Positions 45,434 through 58,253 of a DNA stretch of 64,000 bases are shown piece by piece. Origin of the DNA: Eutypella sp. D-1 (lineage: Eukaryota > Ascomycota > Sordariomycetes > Xylariales > Diatrypaceae); the NCBI GenBank assembly GCA_023313575.1, contig JAJTTP010000002.1, forward strand, positions 1,178,001-1,242,000, written 5' to 3'. The notes beneath the pieces are model-generated. The model was not told where the DNA came from. It worked only from the letters and a program-made list of their open reading frames with translations, and made no database searches. The position numbers and the translations under genes were made by a program. Each line of letters starts with the position of its first letter. Within the stretch, counting starts at the first letter, position 1.

Positions 45434-48051
45434 GCAGGAGTATCGCCGACCTTGTGCCAAATTCCGATAGCCAAACCCGCGCCTAGATGCAGATTAGGGT
45501 TTATCATTACGACTGGTGCTTTACGAGACCCCAGTTCCTGTCCCTCGAGGACCATGATGAGAGTCTTGGGAGGGAAAAATTATGACCCCCAAAGTCGGCG
45601 GGGAGTTGGAGATTCCTTCTATCCTACCTAGTACTCTAATTGCCATTGCCCGGCCAGAAAGGGAGGGCTTCAGAAAGGGGATTTATTCTCGTAAGAGTTC
45701 TACCTTTTTATGAGAGTAGGGTAGGAAAGGATATGCGGTATCAGAGCAGAACTGGCCGGGGGTCATGGCACCATGCATACGACGCATAGGACCATGACTA
45801 GAGACCAGTAGTCGAGGTGATACTTACTCCCCCCGTATCTGATCAATGGCGATACGAGCAGATATGTAGCTACGGAAACGAGGATACGAAGGAAATGAAA
45901 TAAAAACCCAAAGTAAACAAATTGCCCCTGAGGGCCCCGTCATCCATTTGTACAGTTAGTGCAAGGCTTGCTCCAAACCACTTTTGTGATGACTACCTTA
46001 GCTCTCTAAGATACCTACTCAGTGTTGACCACGTATGCTATCGAAGAATGCATAACAGGGTAAAAATGGGGATTGAAATACGCGCCAGGACTTTTAAGCT
46101 ATGTATTTACGTTATTACCTTGACATTTTGTAAATAAGAGACGGATTGTTTCCATCCTCAGCTCCTGAATTCAATCTCCATCACCAACAGCGAATACACG
46201 TACATTCCCGAAGTATCATTCCTCCCTCCTGCATCTGCCCCCTTCACACCACAATACGCTTGCTAGATGAATCCGAGCATAGGTTCTCCCTTCAAACGGG
46301 GGACCTCGTGGAGACGTCCCCCCCCCCCCTCTCCAAGAAGACGCTTGTCGACGCTTCGAGGCGCCCTCCCACCTCTTATCACGCCGGCGAACAAGCACCG
46401 GGTAGCAGGTAGAAGAGGCCCGCCCTCTGACACCGTGGGGAACACTCCCGCGTGGCTCCGGGGTAATTAACCGTGCCGGTCCCGCGAAAGCGAAAGAGGG
46501 GGGAACCACACCACACCACACGATCTTCGTCCCGTCCCGTCCCGTTCTGTTCGCGCTCCCAGTAACAATCTCTAAGTAGCTCCGGGATGGAGCTGCGCGT
46601 AGTATAGTACCCACACACGTGTTGATTGAACAAACGGGTTATTGTCCCCGTTCTGCGAGCTGAGCTGAGCCCGTCACTCGTCGTGGCTATACCGCGCGGC
46701 TGGGGACATGCTGGAGCTGGAGCGTTCTTGAGCGGTCCGCTCGGGGGAGGCGTGGTGCGGGATACCAATACCAATACCACTCCCCCATCTATTCCATCTT
46801 ATGAGGTACGAGCGGAGCGGAGCGAGGTCGTTCCACGCCCACTACTTACTTAGTACAGGGTAGCGGTGCGGTGCGTTCGTCGGGCTACCGGCTGGAGGAA
46901 GCTTCCCACGACGCTGCTTTTGTCGGGCATTGCGGGGGTGTTACATATAATTTTCTATAGTCAGGTAGGCGACATTTGGCAAGTTTACGTTAAGTTAGAC
47001 CATCACCAGCACGGGGTCACAAATAACTCGTTAGAAAAGGAGAAGAAGAGGGAGAGGCCAGGTCCACTAACTAAGAGTAGATAGATTAAACGCATTCTCC
47101 AGTTTCCGTTCCATCACTCGAGACAGACCCAGCCGCGAGGCGGTGACGAGTTGCTGCATTCGCCTGCCTAACTAACCCTAGAAAGAGAAAGAAAGAAAGA
47201 AGAAAAAAAAGGAGAAGAAAATCGGAACAAGTAAAGTCTCGTCTGCGTGTCTCTTGAGCTTAGTTCCCATCTCCCTCCAACCCCGTCCATTTCCTTCTTA
47301 CACCGGGACGCCCGCCCTCCCCATTCTCTCTCCGCTCCTTGCGGATAGTAGAAGATACAAGAGAATACAAATATGAGGTAGTTAAATTGGACAGACACAC
47401 AGACAATAAAACAGGCAGATTCAAGTAACGTGCGTTCCGTGCTTGTTATGTATGTATGCATGCAGCCGGGGAAGAAGAGAAGAAAAATCAAAAATCAAAA
47501 GAACACGCAAAACGCAAAACGCGCGAACAGCGGAGCGAGAGCTGAAAAAAAAGCCAAACGAGACCCCTTAGGTATTTACTGAAAAGAGAGAACGCCGTAC
47601 TCCATCGACCCTTTCTAATTTGGAATTAAAAGCACTTCGTGCGGTTTCCCTTTTCTCGGCTATCTTGTCCGCCCCCTTGTCTGAGACCCCCACTGGTGAG
47701 TTGGAAGAAGACGTGATGACATAATAGGTTGTAATCACGTGGATTTACGCCAACCGGGTTTTGGTGTCGTTTTAATTCATTCCAGCTGCGGGTGCGTTGA
47801 TATTAGGCCTGGATGGGCCGAGTCTGAGGGGATACGGTATTTGCGACCCCGGGGGCGGAAGAGATCGCGAGATGTGATTGGTGAACGGTTTGTCTTAGTA
47901 GGTGGAAATTGGTGCGGAGGAGTATGTGTGAAGTATAGTAGTCGTAACGTCGTGAGCACCGTCTGCAGTGGTAGCAGCGGCAGAGGGGAAAATAACTTTA
48001 GTAGAAATAGATATCTGGTTTAGGGGTCGATTCGGTTGTCTCTGCAGTCTA
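45434..48051. other. Intergenic, convergent gene ends
   Basis: No coding sequence is supported. The 46250-46850 part is GC-rich and the 47170-47215 part is A/G-rich. Frames through the GC-rich part have Pro/Arg-rich, low-complexity content and no motif. Confidence 0.5.
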
Positions 48052-49359
48052 CTACAATCTCTTCCCTGGCACGAGAATGAAGAGTACGCAGACACCGGCA
48101 TCTATCAACAGCGTCCAGGCGAGAACCATAAAGGACCGCTTGACGAGCAGCTTGCGCACGTAGGGTTCGCGGATCCGCGAGAAGTTGAACGGTGTGTACT
48201 CGGTGTAGCCAATGAGCGCCATGATAGGATCTAGCGCGTACTGGTATGAGGCTAGGAAGTAGACGCCGATAGTGAACGGGAGGATTTCCTATAGTATCGA
48301 ATTAGCAAATATTCCGTGCGGGCCTTTTCCGAGGCACATGGCATGGTAGGACCTACCCAGCAGCGAGTCAACCTCGGGGAGTCGAGGAAGATGAGTATGA
48401 AGGCAGTCCAGAATCCACCAAACATAGCGACAAGGCCGATAATTAGACGCGCGACGATGGTAGGGGGGATGAGGTTGCCGAGCGCACGAGCCCGAAGGAA
48501 GCCCGGGAAGGCATCACGCTCCATAGCTTGGAAGACATAGTCCTTGGCAACATCGAAGACTTCGGGGTCATCGCGGCCGTCCTGCTCGATGGCGGTGGTG
48601 ATATCGGCGGGAATGGAGCCGGGAAGGGTGATCTCGCGCTCGGCGCCAGGTAGCAAGAAGGTGTAAAGGATCTTCTCGGCGGATGCGCGGATATCCTCGC
48701 GAGCGACGGTATGAGCAGGCGAGTTCGAGTCGGTGGTTATGTGCTGGGAGCTGAGCTGGGTACTAGCGCGAGCCCGACGCTCCGAACTACTAGCCGGCGA
48801 CTCGCCGGTGTTGATACCGCCCTGTGCCTGGCTACTTGCGGCAGGTTGGTCTCGCAGGTAGGCGGACATCTGGGCATTCTGGTCCCTCTCCTTCTCTGTC
48901 GTGTACATGGAGGGGCCGGCTGGTGAATAGCTGATATCCCCCAGGGCTTCTAACACAGCCGAGGACCGCTTGGACGCGCCGTCCTTCTCGATATCGGGGG
49001 TCCCTACAAGGACGGATCGCCGTAGTTCGCGGACATAATGGCGACAGAGTGACATGTGTTGGGCAACATCGAGCCTAAGGGTAGGTGATTAGCATCTTAG
49101 GTGGATACGAGAGGGGGGGGGGTAAAGGGGGAAGGGGGAGGGGGAATGTATGAGGGGGGTTCAAAGTTTACCAGAAATCTAAGTAGTCAACAGACCGCTG
49201 CTGATCTCGCATATAGATATAGAATGAGAACAGATCAACGGGTGGATGTGTACGACGACTGAGGACCTCGAGGAGAGTTGGCAGTCGATTTCTGGTTACA
49301 TCGGGTAAAGGCGAGGGGGCATGTGCCTCATCGAGCGGTTCGCGACCGGGGAAAGCCAT
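48052..49359 (-). CDS. RAX1: Rax1-like RGS-domain membrane protein
   Basis: Three exons (49359-49172, 49074-48357, 48288-48052), introns 97 and 68 nt, give 380 aa. The N-terminal RGS-like domain begins LPTLLEVLSRRTHPPVDLFSFYIYMRDQQRSVDYLDFW and continues LDVAQHMSLCRHYVREL. A disordered Ser/Ala/Gln-rich insert follows. The second RGS half (SAEKILYTFLLPGAEREITLP, then VFDVAKDYVFQAMERDAFPGFLRARALGN) leads into three to four membrane helices (IVARLIIGLVAMFGGFWTAFILI, LPFTIGVYFLASYQY and a C-terminal MVLAWTLLIDAGVCVLFILV). Yeast Rax1 pairs with Rax2 at bud scars to mark sites for bipolar budding. In filamentous fungi orthologues act in polarity and G-protein signalling. The symbol is given by orthology of layout. 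Confidence 0.88.
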
Positions 49360-50822
49360 TTTGAAAGAATGGATGGTATGTTATATTGACAAGCTGTCGA
49401 TATCGGTCGCGATATCGCGGTTGGTTGATACGGTGAATCGAGATTAAGGTCCCTGGCGATACCCTTTTGTTGTTCCCAAATCGGCCAAAATGTATGTAAG
49501 CACTCCCTTGTGGGAGGCCAATTTTCGCGTATAATTGGAATGATAGTATTATGTATTGTCGCACTCGCGTTTACGGTTGGAAATGATGATGAATATTCGA
49601 TTATTTCTGCAGACGACGTAGTCGGTCGGGCTTCGATATAGACAGACAGACACCTGGATAGTTGGATCGTTGGATCGTTGGATCGTTGGATAGTCGTCGT
49701 GACTGGGAAATCCTTTGCAATCAATCACAGGAGGCTGGATTGTATGTATGGATTGTATGGGTCTATGGGTCGACGGATCGTATGGATCGTAATGGATCGG
49801 GCTAAATCGATCGCATCCAGAAAAAAAATGGTAGAAAAGGGGAAATAAAAAACGAGTGAATGGAAAGTTGAGCAAGCGAATGAATCGGAAATTTTCTGAT
49901 GATTTTACCTTGAGGTCGGTACCTAGGTAGGTATGATGGCGTTACACGGTAATCAATTTGGCGACGACAGACCAAAATGAAAGGGAAAAAGACGAGATGT
50001 AGTCAAACCCGACCAGGGAAATCAATGGTGACTGACTGAGTAAGACAATAGCACTTAACAAGTGAACCTTGAAGGTTTCACCATTTGTTCAAGGTTGCTT
50101 CCGGGTTGTCTAGGTTGCCGTCCTACATACAAACTGAAAGATTCAGGTACCAGTTTGGGTTACTCTTCGTATTCAGGCACCGTCTCCCCCGTTAGAAGGT
50201 ACAATATCGATTCGGGATAGATGTCATTGCCCAAATTAGCGTCGATTTCAACCAATGGTAGGCCAAGGAATCGTTCGGCGGGAATTAGGTTTCACAGCAC
50301 GGACCACCTCCAGCCATCGGTATTTCATGCAGGCGTAACATCCCTACTCTAACTGGAAGGCAAGCCACAGATACTTGGGTAGACAAGGAGAGAGAGGATA
50401 ACCTCAGCCTTACCGTGGCTTGATAAGCTTGAACGATAAATCGATAACATGATAAACTGATAGTGATATGTCTCCACTAATTCATCCCACAATCGCATAA
50501 CAATTGGCTCGACTAAATTCGCAGCCCTTCCTCCTCCCACAAGAAACTTTTTACCCAAGTCCAAGTTTATCGCATCCATCCAATCTAGCCAGCCTCGAAA
50601 AAAAAAGCCTCGACTGTTTTTTGCTCCTTTCCACCCCTCCATCGACGGACAGACAAACGACAAATTCTTTACTAACCCCCAGCAGCCAATCCCATATACT
50701 GTAAGTAAAAGCTATCACAACTTGAATAATATTCTCGGATTGGATTCATATCGTCGATACTGACCAGTGTGGTTTCCCTCTCCCCTCCTCGATAGACATC
50801 ACCACCGACAAGGAAAATCAAA
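49360..50822. other. Intergenic between divergent RAX1-like and eL31 genes
   Basis: No coding sequence is supported. It includes a TTGGATCG tandem repeat at about 49661-49692, TACCTAGGTA at 49920-49929, and the eL31 promoter and 5' UTR. A GTAAGT at about 50701-50706 could be the donor of a 5' UTR intron. Confidence 0.55.
49661..49692. repeat. Short tandem repeat (TTGGATCG)n
   Basis: Three to four near-perfect copies of an 8-nt unit TTGGATCG are read directly in the RAX1-like upstream region. Confidence 0.75.
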
Positions 50823-51545
50823 ATGTCGACCAACAAGGGAAAGAAGCCCGCCAAGTCCGCGATCGACCAGGTCGTCGCCCGCGAGTACACCATCCACCTC
50901 CACAAGAGGGTATGTCCTCGACGTCGTCCATGATGAAAGAGATGGAGAGAGAAAAAATCCATCTCTTAATCATATCTTTAAGCCAGCGAAAACCCAGCGG
51001 CATTGTCATGCTAACGGGTTGAATTAGCTGCACGGTGTCACCTTCAAGAAGCGCGCTCCTCGGGCCATCAAGGAGATCAAGGACTTTGCGCAGAAGGCCA
51101 TGGTACGTTTTCTCCCCCCTAGCTCACCCCTTTTACTGCCTATTCTATTTCTTGGGATTCCCGTGTCCACTTCTCCTCCGACTCGACGGCTTGATTCCTT
51201 GTTTTTCCTTCACGGGATACAACGCCGGAAGGAGGGGCAGCAGAAGAGAATGAGATCAAAGTATTCCAAAGGCAAAAGAAAAAACAGAAAAGAAAAAGAC
51301 CAATCACACTAACCGGCGCAACTTCTTCTCATATACAGGGCACCTCCGACGTCCGCCTCGACCCCCAGCTCAACAAGAAGGTCTGGGAGCAGGGCATTAA
51401 GGGCGTTCCGTACAGACTGCGCGTGCGCATCAGCCGCCGCCGAAACGACGAGGAGGACGCCAAGGAGAAGCTCTACAGCTACGTCCAGGCCGTCAACGTT
51501 AAGAACCCCAAGGGCCTGGTCACCGTTGTCGTCGAGGAGAACTAA
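50823..51545 (+). CDS. RPL31: 60S ribosomal protein eL31
   Basis: Three exons (50823-50909, 51028-51102, 51339-51545) with 118- and 236-nt introns give 122 aa, the normal eL31 size. The chain matches the family throughout: a lysine-rich start ([14 protein letters not shown]), [13 protein letters not shown] joined to [21 protein letters not shown], then [35 protein letters not shown] and the C-terminal [17 protein letters not shown]. It sits at the peptide exit tunnel rim of the large subunit and contacts chaperones such as the RAC complex. Strong codon bias toward C-ending codons fits high expression. Intron positions early in a ribosomal gene are typical. Confidence 0.97.
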
Positions 51546-52633
51546 GCCGCTCTCTCTCCGCGCGATGGACGAAAATAGGACACCGGGGGGACGGGGGAAC
51601 GACAGTCTATACCAGTGAGGTAGCATAGGCGAAAGTCTCAAGGAAAATAGACAGAGAGAGGGGGCGGGCATGTCGTTGAGCAAATTCGGAACAAAACGAT
51701 TTGACTCAATAAACGACCAAAAAGAAGCACGCAACGATACAAATACCATCGATACCTTTTTTTCTTTGCGGGAGACGATGAAAGAAAAAAGGGTAGGGAG
51801 GGGCGGCGGCATGGTTTACGGAGTTTCCTCGCGGGTTCTTCTTCTAACGGGAGTCTTTGTGTGATTTCGACTCCCTCTATAGCTCCACACGCCTTTTGGT
51901 CAGTTGAATCAAAAGAGAGAGATGTGAGAGCAAACCGAACCAAAACCAAAACATAGCTCTTCGTGCCCCGTCCTCCTCCCATAAGCCTCTATCTGACCAC
52001 TACGTGACACAAAAATCCATGAGTACCGTTGTTCCGTGACGATGCTACTAGTAAAAATCACAATACCATGTTTCGCCCCTTTCCCCCCCCCCCTTTCTAC
52101 GAGTTGTGGGTCATGATAATCATATAAAATTCGTGTATTGATTGATTGTATGGGATGCTAGTTTCGAACGCCTGAAAAAAGAAGAATGGGATGAAAAAAA
52201 AAAGACCCCTAGGCAACCAATCTTTCCCCGTCAAGACCCCCCCTAAAAAGAGGGAGGAGAGCAGTACCGTTCTTTTTTGCCCGGCCAGCTTGTATGTAAC
52301 CCACTCCCCAGGACTTGACTTGACGGCCTCAAAAAGGCCTCGATCCAGAAACCGACCGACTTGAATCCAACCTTGATCCAATCCCTTTCTTCGTAATGAT
52401 GATTCCTCTTTCCCAATGCAACGGAACGCAATGCAATGCATCGCCATGCCATGCCATGCCATGCCATGTCATGCCCGCCCGCATGCTCGCTAAAAGAAGA
52501 CTGGCCCGGGAAAAAAAAAACCCCCCAATGACCTAGAGGGCAAGGGGGGCGGCCAGTAGGGGGGTTAAGCAGTTATGTGCTATGATGCGTATGTATACAA
52601 GCGAAGCCAGACGGCTTCTCCTCCGCGCGGGGC
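51546..52633. other. Intergenic, convergent gene ends
   Basis: This 1.1 kb region lies between the 3' ends of eL31 (+) and UBC11 (-). It has homopolymer tracts (C-rich at 52084-52092, A-rich at about 52194-52202 and 52511-52520) and CATGC-type repeats near 52446-52468. No coding sequence is seen. Confidence 0.6.
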
Positions 52634-53411
52634 CTAGTCGTCGTCGACATCCCGGTGGCGCGCCACCACCTTCCGCTTGAACTCCTCCATGTCCTTGTCC
52701 CAGAGCTCGGCCGCCTCGCCGTTCAGGGGGGATGCGCTGCGGGGGGCAATCGAGTCAGCCAGGAGGAACAAGAACTGTATCGAAAAGGAAAAAAGGAGAA
52801 AATGGAGGAGAGAACAGAAAGACGGAGAAGGAGTGGGGGGAGGGGTTGGGGGGGGGGCATACTTGTTGGGCTCACCGAGCAAGCTCTGGAGGCTGAGGAG
52901 GACAGTCTGGATGTTGTAGGCGGCAGTCCACTTGTCCTTGAGGATGTCTAGGCAGATGCGGCCGGAGAAGTCGACGTTGGGGTGGTAGATGGGGGTGCGG
53001 AAGGTGACCTGTGGCGGCGCGTATGGGTAGTTGGAGGGGAACTCGAACGCGAGCCGCAGCGTCAGCCCCGCGTACGGCGTCTCGGCCGGCCCCTCGATCG
53101 TCGCCGACCACTTCGTCAGGTCCCCGTCCGCCCCCGGGAACGCCGACACTCCCGGCGCCGGCGACGTCATCAGCTGCATCAGTTCCGTTTGTAGTCTGCG
53201 TGAGGGTAGTAGGAGGTAGTGGGCCTCAGATATTAGCAAAAATCCGGCCGTCTATCATCATGAAAATGATTTTTTTAAAATAAAAAAACTTGGGTGCATT
53301 GACGTACCGCTTAGTGACGCTCTGGGCGTCAGGCCCCTTCCGCGAGCCGCCGAGCTTGGCCGCCTGAGCAGCCCCCGCCTCCGAGCTCTGGTTTTCCGAA
53401 GAGAAGTCCAT
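52634..53411 (-). CDS. UBC11: Ubiquitin-conjugating enzyme E2 of the UBE2C/UbcH10 type
   Basis: Three exons (53411-53308, 53195-52863, 52736-52634) with 112- and 126-nt introns give 179 aa. The E2 core has the HPN motif (HPNVDFSGRI, about 106-108) followed by catalytic C116 in CLDILKDKW. SAFPGADGDLTKWSATIEGP and LLSLQSLLGEPN...SPLNGEAAELW are hallmarks of the UBE2C/UbcH10 class rather than Ubc4 or Rad6. A 35-residue disordered N-terminal extension precedes the core, as in orthologues, where it tunes activity. UBE2C starts ubiquitin chains on anaphase-promoting-complex substrates (cyclin, securin). The start ATG at 53411 is preferred because the upstream in-frame codons lack another Met. The gene is divergent from CHK1. 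Confidence 0.94.
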
Positions 53412-55132
53412 ATCCACTGCTGTTTCTGGCACTGTTCTCTCTATATAGCTAGTCTTTCCCTTTTTTTTTCAATCTTTATCTTGGCCCTCCCTCTCTCTAT
53501 CTCTCTGCTTCCTCTCGCTTCGCAGGAGAAAGTTTTACAGCCAATACCGACTGGACGAAGCAACCGTTGCTGGTGAGTGCGTTGCGGCCGGAAAGAGAAG
53601 GGCGTGGATGGGTTGGTGAATGGCGATGACGCAGGCAGGCCGTGTGAACAAAGAGAGAGAGCAAAAGATGAAGAAAAGAAAAGAAAAAAAAACTTCCGAT
53701 CTGAGACCTGGCTGGGCTGGTTTGGGGATGGCCGGTTAGCGTGTGCGGACGAGGCGGGAGAAGAAGTGTGAGATGCGTGTGCGTGTGTGCCAAAAAATGG
53801 GAAGAAGAGGGTATGCTGGAATGCTGTGTGTCTGTTGGGATTGAACAAATGTTGGTCAGCCTCATTCAGCCCTGAGTTATAGCGAATGGGGTTTCTAGAA
53901 AATCCAGAATACGGATCTGGGTATGGGAATGGGAATTGATGGGTTGGTGAGGTGGCCAACGTCAACTAGCAGTGCGAATTGTCTCACACATGTCGATTAT
54001 ATATACCGACAAGGACAGATGGTAAAGATATATGGAGTTTGCCCAAGCTGCTCGTTGAATCGTAGTCATGTTTCATAGTCATATTACGAAAAGTTCATGG
54101 GATAACTAACCTGTAATTGTAGATAGGTACGGACGGGTGACGGAGATCCTTAGGGCTTGTGAAGAAGATTGGTGGGAGTCTGTGTTTAGGAGGACTATTG
54201 CTGGGAAAGAATAGCAACGCACCGGTAGGTAAGTTTGAATAAAAATAAAACAGCACTTAGAAGTCAAGGTCGTAGCAACCAAAATACTATCTATGTATGA
54301 TCTAAGTATGTATGTACAGCTCTCTTTCCTTTTACCTAGCAGGATAAGGTCAGATTCGGCTCCATCTAACTAGGTGTGTATTGCAGCAAATAGAGTGTAA
54401 ACAAGATCCCACTTCTAAACGCTGACCCGCCGGCCTATGGCAACCACGATAAGATAACAGTTAGCGGCAACAGCGGTCAGGGGTTGGGATTCGGATTGGG
54501 GGCCAAGGGGCAGGTAATAAGGGGTTGTGACTGCCTGACTGCTTGGAAAGCACCCCCGCCCTTACCGCCGATGAAAGTATTCAATTATGTATGCCCAGGT
54601 GTACTTAAATTATGTATGTACCTCGGTACCTATCTAGGCAGTTAACCACACCTTACCCAAGATGGTAAAAGAGAGGTTATTCCTAGCCAATCAAGTCGCG
54701 TCGCGGTATGACATCTTCAAACAAAACAACATGGGATGCCTAAAGTAGAGTACCTAGCTTCTGAAACCTATTTAGGTATCAAATTGGAAACCTTTAATTG
54801 ATTTTCTTCCCTCTCTATCACGAGACTATCACAATCGATCGCACGCGTTGACGAGCCGATATGGTGAGTTCTTCGTCGTTCATTCACATTGCCCTGTCGT
54901 CCACGTATGTCTTTCCCCCTGTGAGGTATAGTACAGAAGAAGGAGTGATGGTTGCGAGACCTACGGACTTATACGGCCGAGACTCGAGTTGACTAGATAA
55001 ACCTGGACTTCAGTATTTCTGGGTCTTGACGCTTCGGGATCCTCCATCTCTACGCTCTCTTATTGGCCTCCTTTCCATCACCCCCTTTTCCCATTCAGCC
55101 CCGAACTACTCCTCTCATGCTGACTCTCCGGA
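53412..55132. other. Shared upstream region of UBC11 and CHK1
   Basis: This 1.7 kb region lies between two divergent cell-cycle genes and has no supported coding sequence. It contains an ACGCGT site (54843-54848). An ATG directly followed by GTGAGT at about 54860 could be an alternative first exon of CHK1. Confidence 0.6.
54843..54848. promoter_or_regulatory. ACGCGT, MluI cell-cycle box-type site
   Basis: An exact ACGCGT hexamer lies about 285 bp upstream of the CHK1 start. In yeasts this is the core bound by MBF (Mbp1/Swi6) for G1/S transcription. A single hexamer can occur by chance. Confidence 0.4.
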
Positions 55133-56967
55133 ATGTCGCAGTCTCAACTAGATCCCTTACCAAATGATTTACCCTTCCGATTAATATCTAAGACAATCGG
55201 AAGGGGTGCCTACGCATCGTAAGTGACTTGAATCCTTTTCACGTGCCACTAATCCACAATTACTTATACTGACCCGAGTCCCCTAGAATTAAAAAGGCAA
55301 TACCTCTGGAGTCACAGACACCGGTCTTTGCCGTCAAGTTGATACACAAGGGGTATGCCGTCAAGCATGGCCGCATATCCGCGAAGCAGATTGCCATGGA
55401 GGTGTCGCTGCACTCTCACATCGGCCAGCACCCAAACGTAATCGAGTGGTTCGCTACCGGCGAAGACCATGTCTGGCGTTGGATCGCCATGGAGTTCGCC
55501 GAGGGCGGCGACTTATTCGACAAGATCGAGGCTGACGTAGGCGTCACTGAGGACATCGCCCACCTCTACTTCCTACAGCTCATCAGTGGCGTGAGCTTCA
55601 TGCATTCCAAGGGCGTCGCCCACCGCGACCTAAAGCCCGAGAATATCCTCATGTCCGACAACGGTAACCTCAAGATCGCCGACTTCGGCATGGCCACTAT
55701 GTTCGAGTACAAGGGTCAACGCAAGCAGAGCACGACCATGTGCGGGAGTCCTCCTTATATTGCCCCCGAGGTCCTCGCCTGCGGTCGCTCTGACAAAAAG
55801 CCTTCCGAGCTGACCAAGTACTCCCCCGACCTGGTCGACATCTGGTCCTGCGGCGTCATCCTCTTTGTCCTGCTCGTCGGTAACACCCCCTGGGACGAGC
55901 CCACTAAGACGAGCTGGGAGTACCAGGAATACGTCAGGACCAACGGACGGAGCTCCGACGACTTGTGGAAGCGCGTTCCGGCCGACGCCCTCTCGCTTCT
56001 ACGCGGTATGATTAATGTCGAGGCCAGCAAACGCTTCTCCTTCGCCCGAATCCGCCAGCACCCCTGGTACTCGCGCCACAACCGGTTCCTAACCCCGGAC
56101 GGCCAGGTCTCCGACCCCCTGAACCTCGCCACCAAGATGCTCGAGAACCTGCGCATCGACTTCAGCCAGCAGCCTACATCGTCACAATCCAGATCTCAAG
56201 ATGCCATGGACATCGACTCCACGCCGCCGCCCCAAAACGACAACACTAACAACCTAACTATACCCATCTCCGCCACGCAACCCGAGACGCCTATCAGCGA
56301 CGCGCTCTTCGACTGGGAGCGGCCGGCGCTGCGCGCGCTCGGGACATCGGCGGTATCGTCGACGCAGCCGGCGTCGGGAGCGGACGTCGACGTGCCGCTG
56401 GGCACCAGCACCAGCAGCGGATTCAGCCAGCAGCCGACCATCGCTGGCGGCTCGTTGCTAGCCGCGCTGGCCGAGGAGCCGGTGATGAGCCAGTTCGCGC
56501 AGACGCCCGGGGTGCCGATGACGCTGACGCAGCACGCGCGACGCTTCCGCGACATTGTCCCCGCCCACGGCCTCAACCGCTTCTTCTCCCACGTCCCGCC
56601 CCGCCTGCTCGTCCAGATGCTCGCCGATGCCTTGCACAACCTCAACGTTCCCCTGCCCCCCGGCGCGCCCAACCTAAACCTCGCCGCCGATGCGGACAGT
56701 GGTGGCGGTGGTGGCGGCAATTCCGCGGCGGCCGCCGCCCTCGTCGCCTCCCTCAAGGTCCGTACCACCGACTCCCGCAGGCAGGGCCTGCACGGCGAGA
56801 TCGCCGTCGATCGGTACTACGTGACGGGCGGGGCCGCGGACGGCGGCGTCCTCGAGCTCCTCGAGGTCCGCTTCATCAAGGTCAAGGGAGACCCGCTCGA
56901 GTGGCGGCGGTTCTTCAAGAACGTCGTGCTGCTCTGCAAGGACGGCGTGTATAAGCCCGACGCGTAG
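55133..56967 (+). CDS. CHK1: Checkpoint kinase 1 (CHK1) Ser/Thr kinase
   Basis: Two exons (55133-55218, 55287-56967), intron 68 nt (GTAAGT...CTAG), give 588 aa. The Gly loop TIGRGAYAS is split at the intron, followed by FAVKLIHKGY (catalytic Lys). HRDLKPEN lies at about 141-148 and DFG at about 161. CGSPPYIAPEVL is the activation segment end, and SFARIRQHPWYSRHN closes the kinase domain. The lack of an activation-loop phosphosite and the PNVIEWFATGED..MEFAEGGDLFDKIE run are typical of Chk1. A disordered linker (SQQPT, TQP) carries potential ATR/Mec1 SQ/TQ sites. The C-terminal domain is KA1-like (FFSHVPPRLLVQML...LEVRFIKVKGDPLEWRRFFKNVV) and is interrupted by a Gly/Ala-rich loop. It relays DNA damage and stalled-fork signals to the Cdc25/Wee1 axis. 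Confidence 0.95.
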
Positions 56968-58253
56968 GGCGGTCGAGGTTTCTAATGGAAATGAGGAGGC
57001 TTCTTCTGCTTAGCCCCGGGGGTTTGTTTGGTAGGTCATTGCTTAGGCGGGCTGGATTTGGAATCGCGATGGATGGATTACTAGGCGCGCGGTTGGCTAG
57101 ATTGGTTGGTTGATTGTTTGGTTTTGCTGGCTAAGGGGGGAATATACTGTTAATGACTTGATGGATGGATGGATGGATCGGTTATGTGGTCCCCAGGTAT
57201 AATTGTGGCAGGAAACTCAACAGCATTATGAATAATGATATCCTCGGTATGTATCACGTCTAGCAATCATGTAGATGATTCTATCTATGTCTACAGTGGA
57301 ATGGGTCTATGTTATGTGCCGGTATCCCTGCATTCCTCGGAACTAAAGTTCGTCCCGTAGTTCAGCGAAGCCGCTGTACGGCCTGGGAAAACCCGGACGG
57401 GTCTCGAAGAGCTTCACCCAATGACCCGTCCGGTTTTTTTAAAGATAACACTTGGTTCTGGGCATCAATCATCTGAATTTATCTTAATTTATCGTACAAG
57501 ATATGTCAAATCCGGACCAAAGATCGTCACTCTTGTCTTCGTCGCCGGATCTACCCTGCGTGTAACCCTATGTACGTCCTCCCAGGCCTCCACACATGTG
57601 TTCTTGGCGGTTGATCGACCCCGTCTTGCGCTAAATAATGCACAACAGGGCGTGGCCAGGCCCGGTATTTACAACGGTGACAAATCTAGTCGACAATTAC
57701 AGTACATATCAAATATTTAGACCAAGCCCCCGCGAGATTTATTTCTGTGCCGTGACCTTTGCCGCAGGTTTCCCCACGAAGCACACTAGGTGGGGTTAGG
57801 ATATGAAGAGCTTACCAGGGAATGCGAAATGCACCACTCTTCGCATGTGAATATGGCGGTTTGTTGGCGGTAATGTGACCACTCCGGTACTTGTATATAA
57901 ATGGGTTTCGTGCCGGCCCTATCAAGACGGGGGGTTTTGGCAATGTAACCCCAGAATGGCGACATCGCGCATCATTACACCTTACGTCTGCTCGCCCTTC
58001 TTTCTTAAACCCTCAATAAGTTGTTCACCGACAACGATACATAACGCCAATGCATGAGGAGAATGTTAGAGGGGCGATTCGCCAATATTCTCGTCTGATT
58101 TAACGTGGTTTATATATGAGCCATACGTATGTCCTGAATCGAATCTGTGGGAATCTTCGGGCCACCAATCGATAGGGGGCCAGATCAGGAAGCCAACAGG
58201 GGCCCGAGAATAGAAAGGGAGAGTACCTCCGAGCTAGAAGAGAAAGGATAAAG
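56968..58253. other. Intergenic stretch
   Basis: This region runs from the CHK1 3' end to the permease promoter. It has a (GGAT)-type tandem tract at about 57161-57178 and an inverted pair of ACCCGG.ACGGGT-like arms at about 57390-57435. No coding sequence is supported. Confidence 0.55.

Noticed and set aside
44451..45460. Long antisense open frames across the CSN7-type gene
   Set aside because: They mirror the GC-rich, Gly/Ala-rich coding strand. The plus-strand frame has clear PCI-domain content.
52446..52468. CATGC-type short repeats near the UBC11 3' end as a functional element
   Set aside because: Simple-sequence repeat in a gap between gene ends, with no further support.
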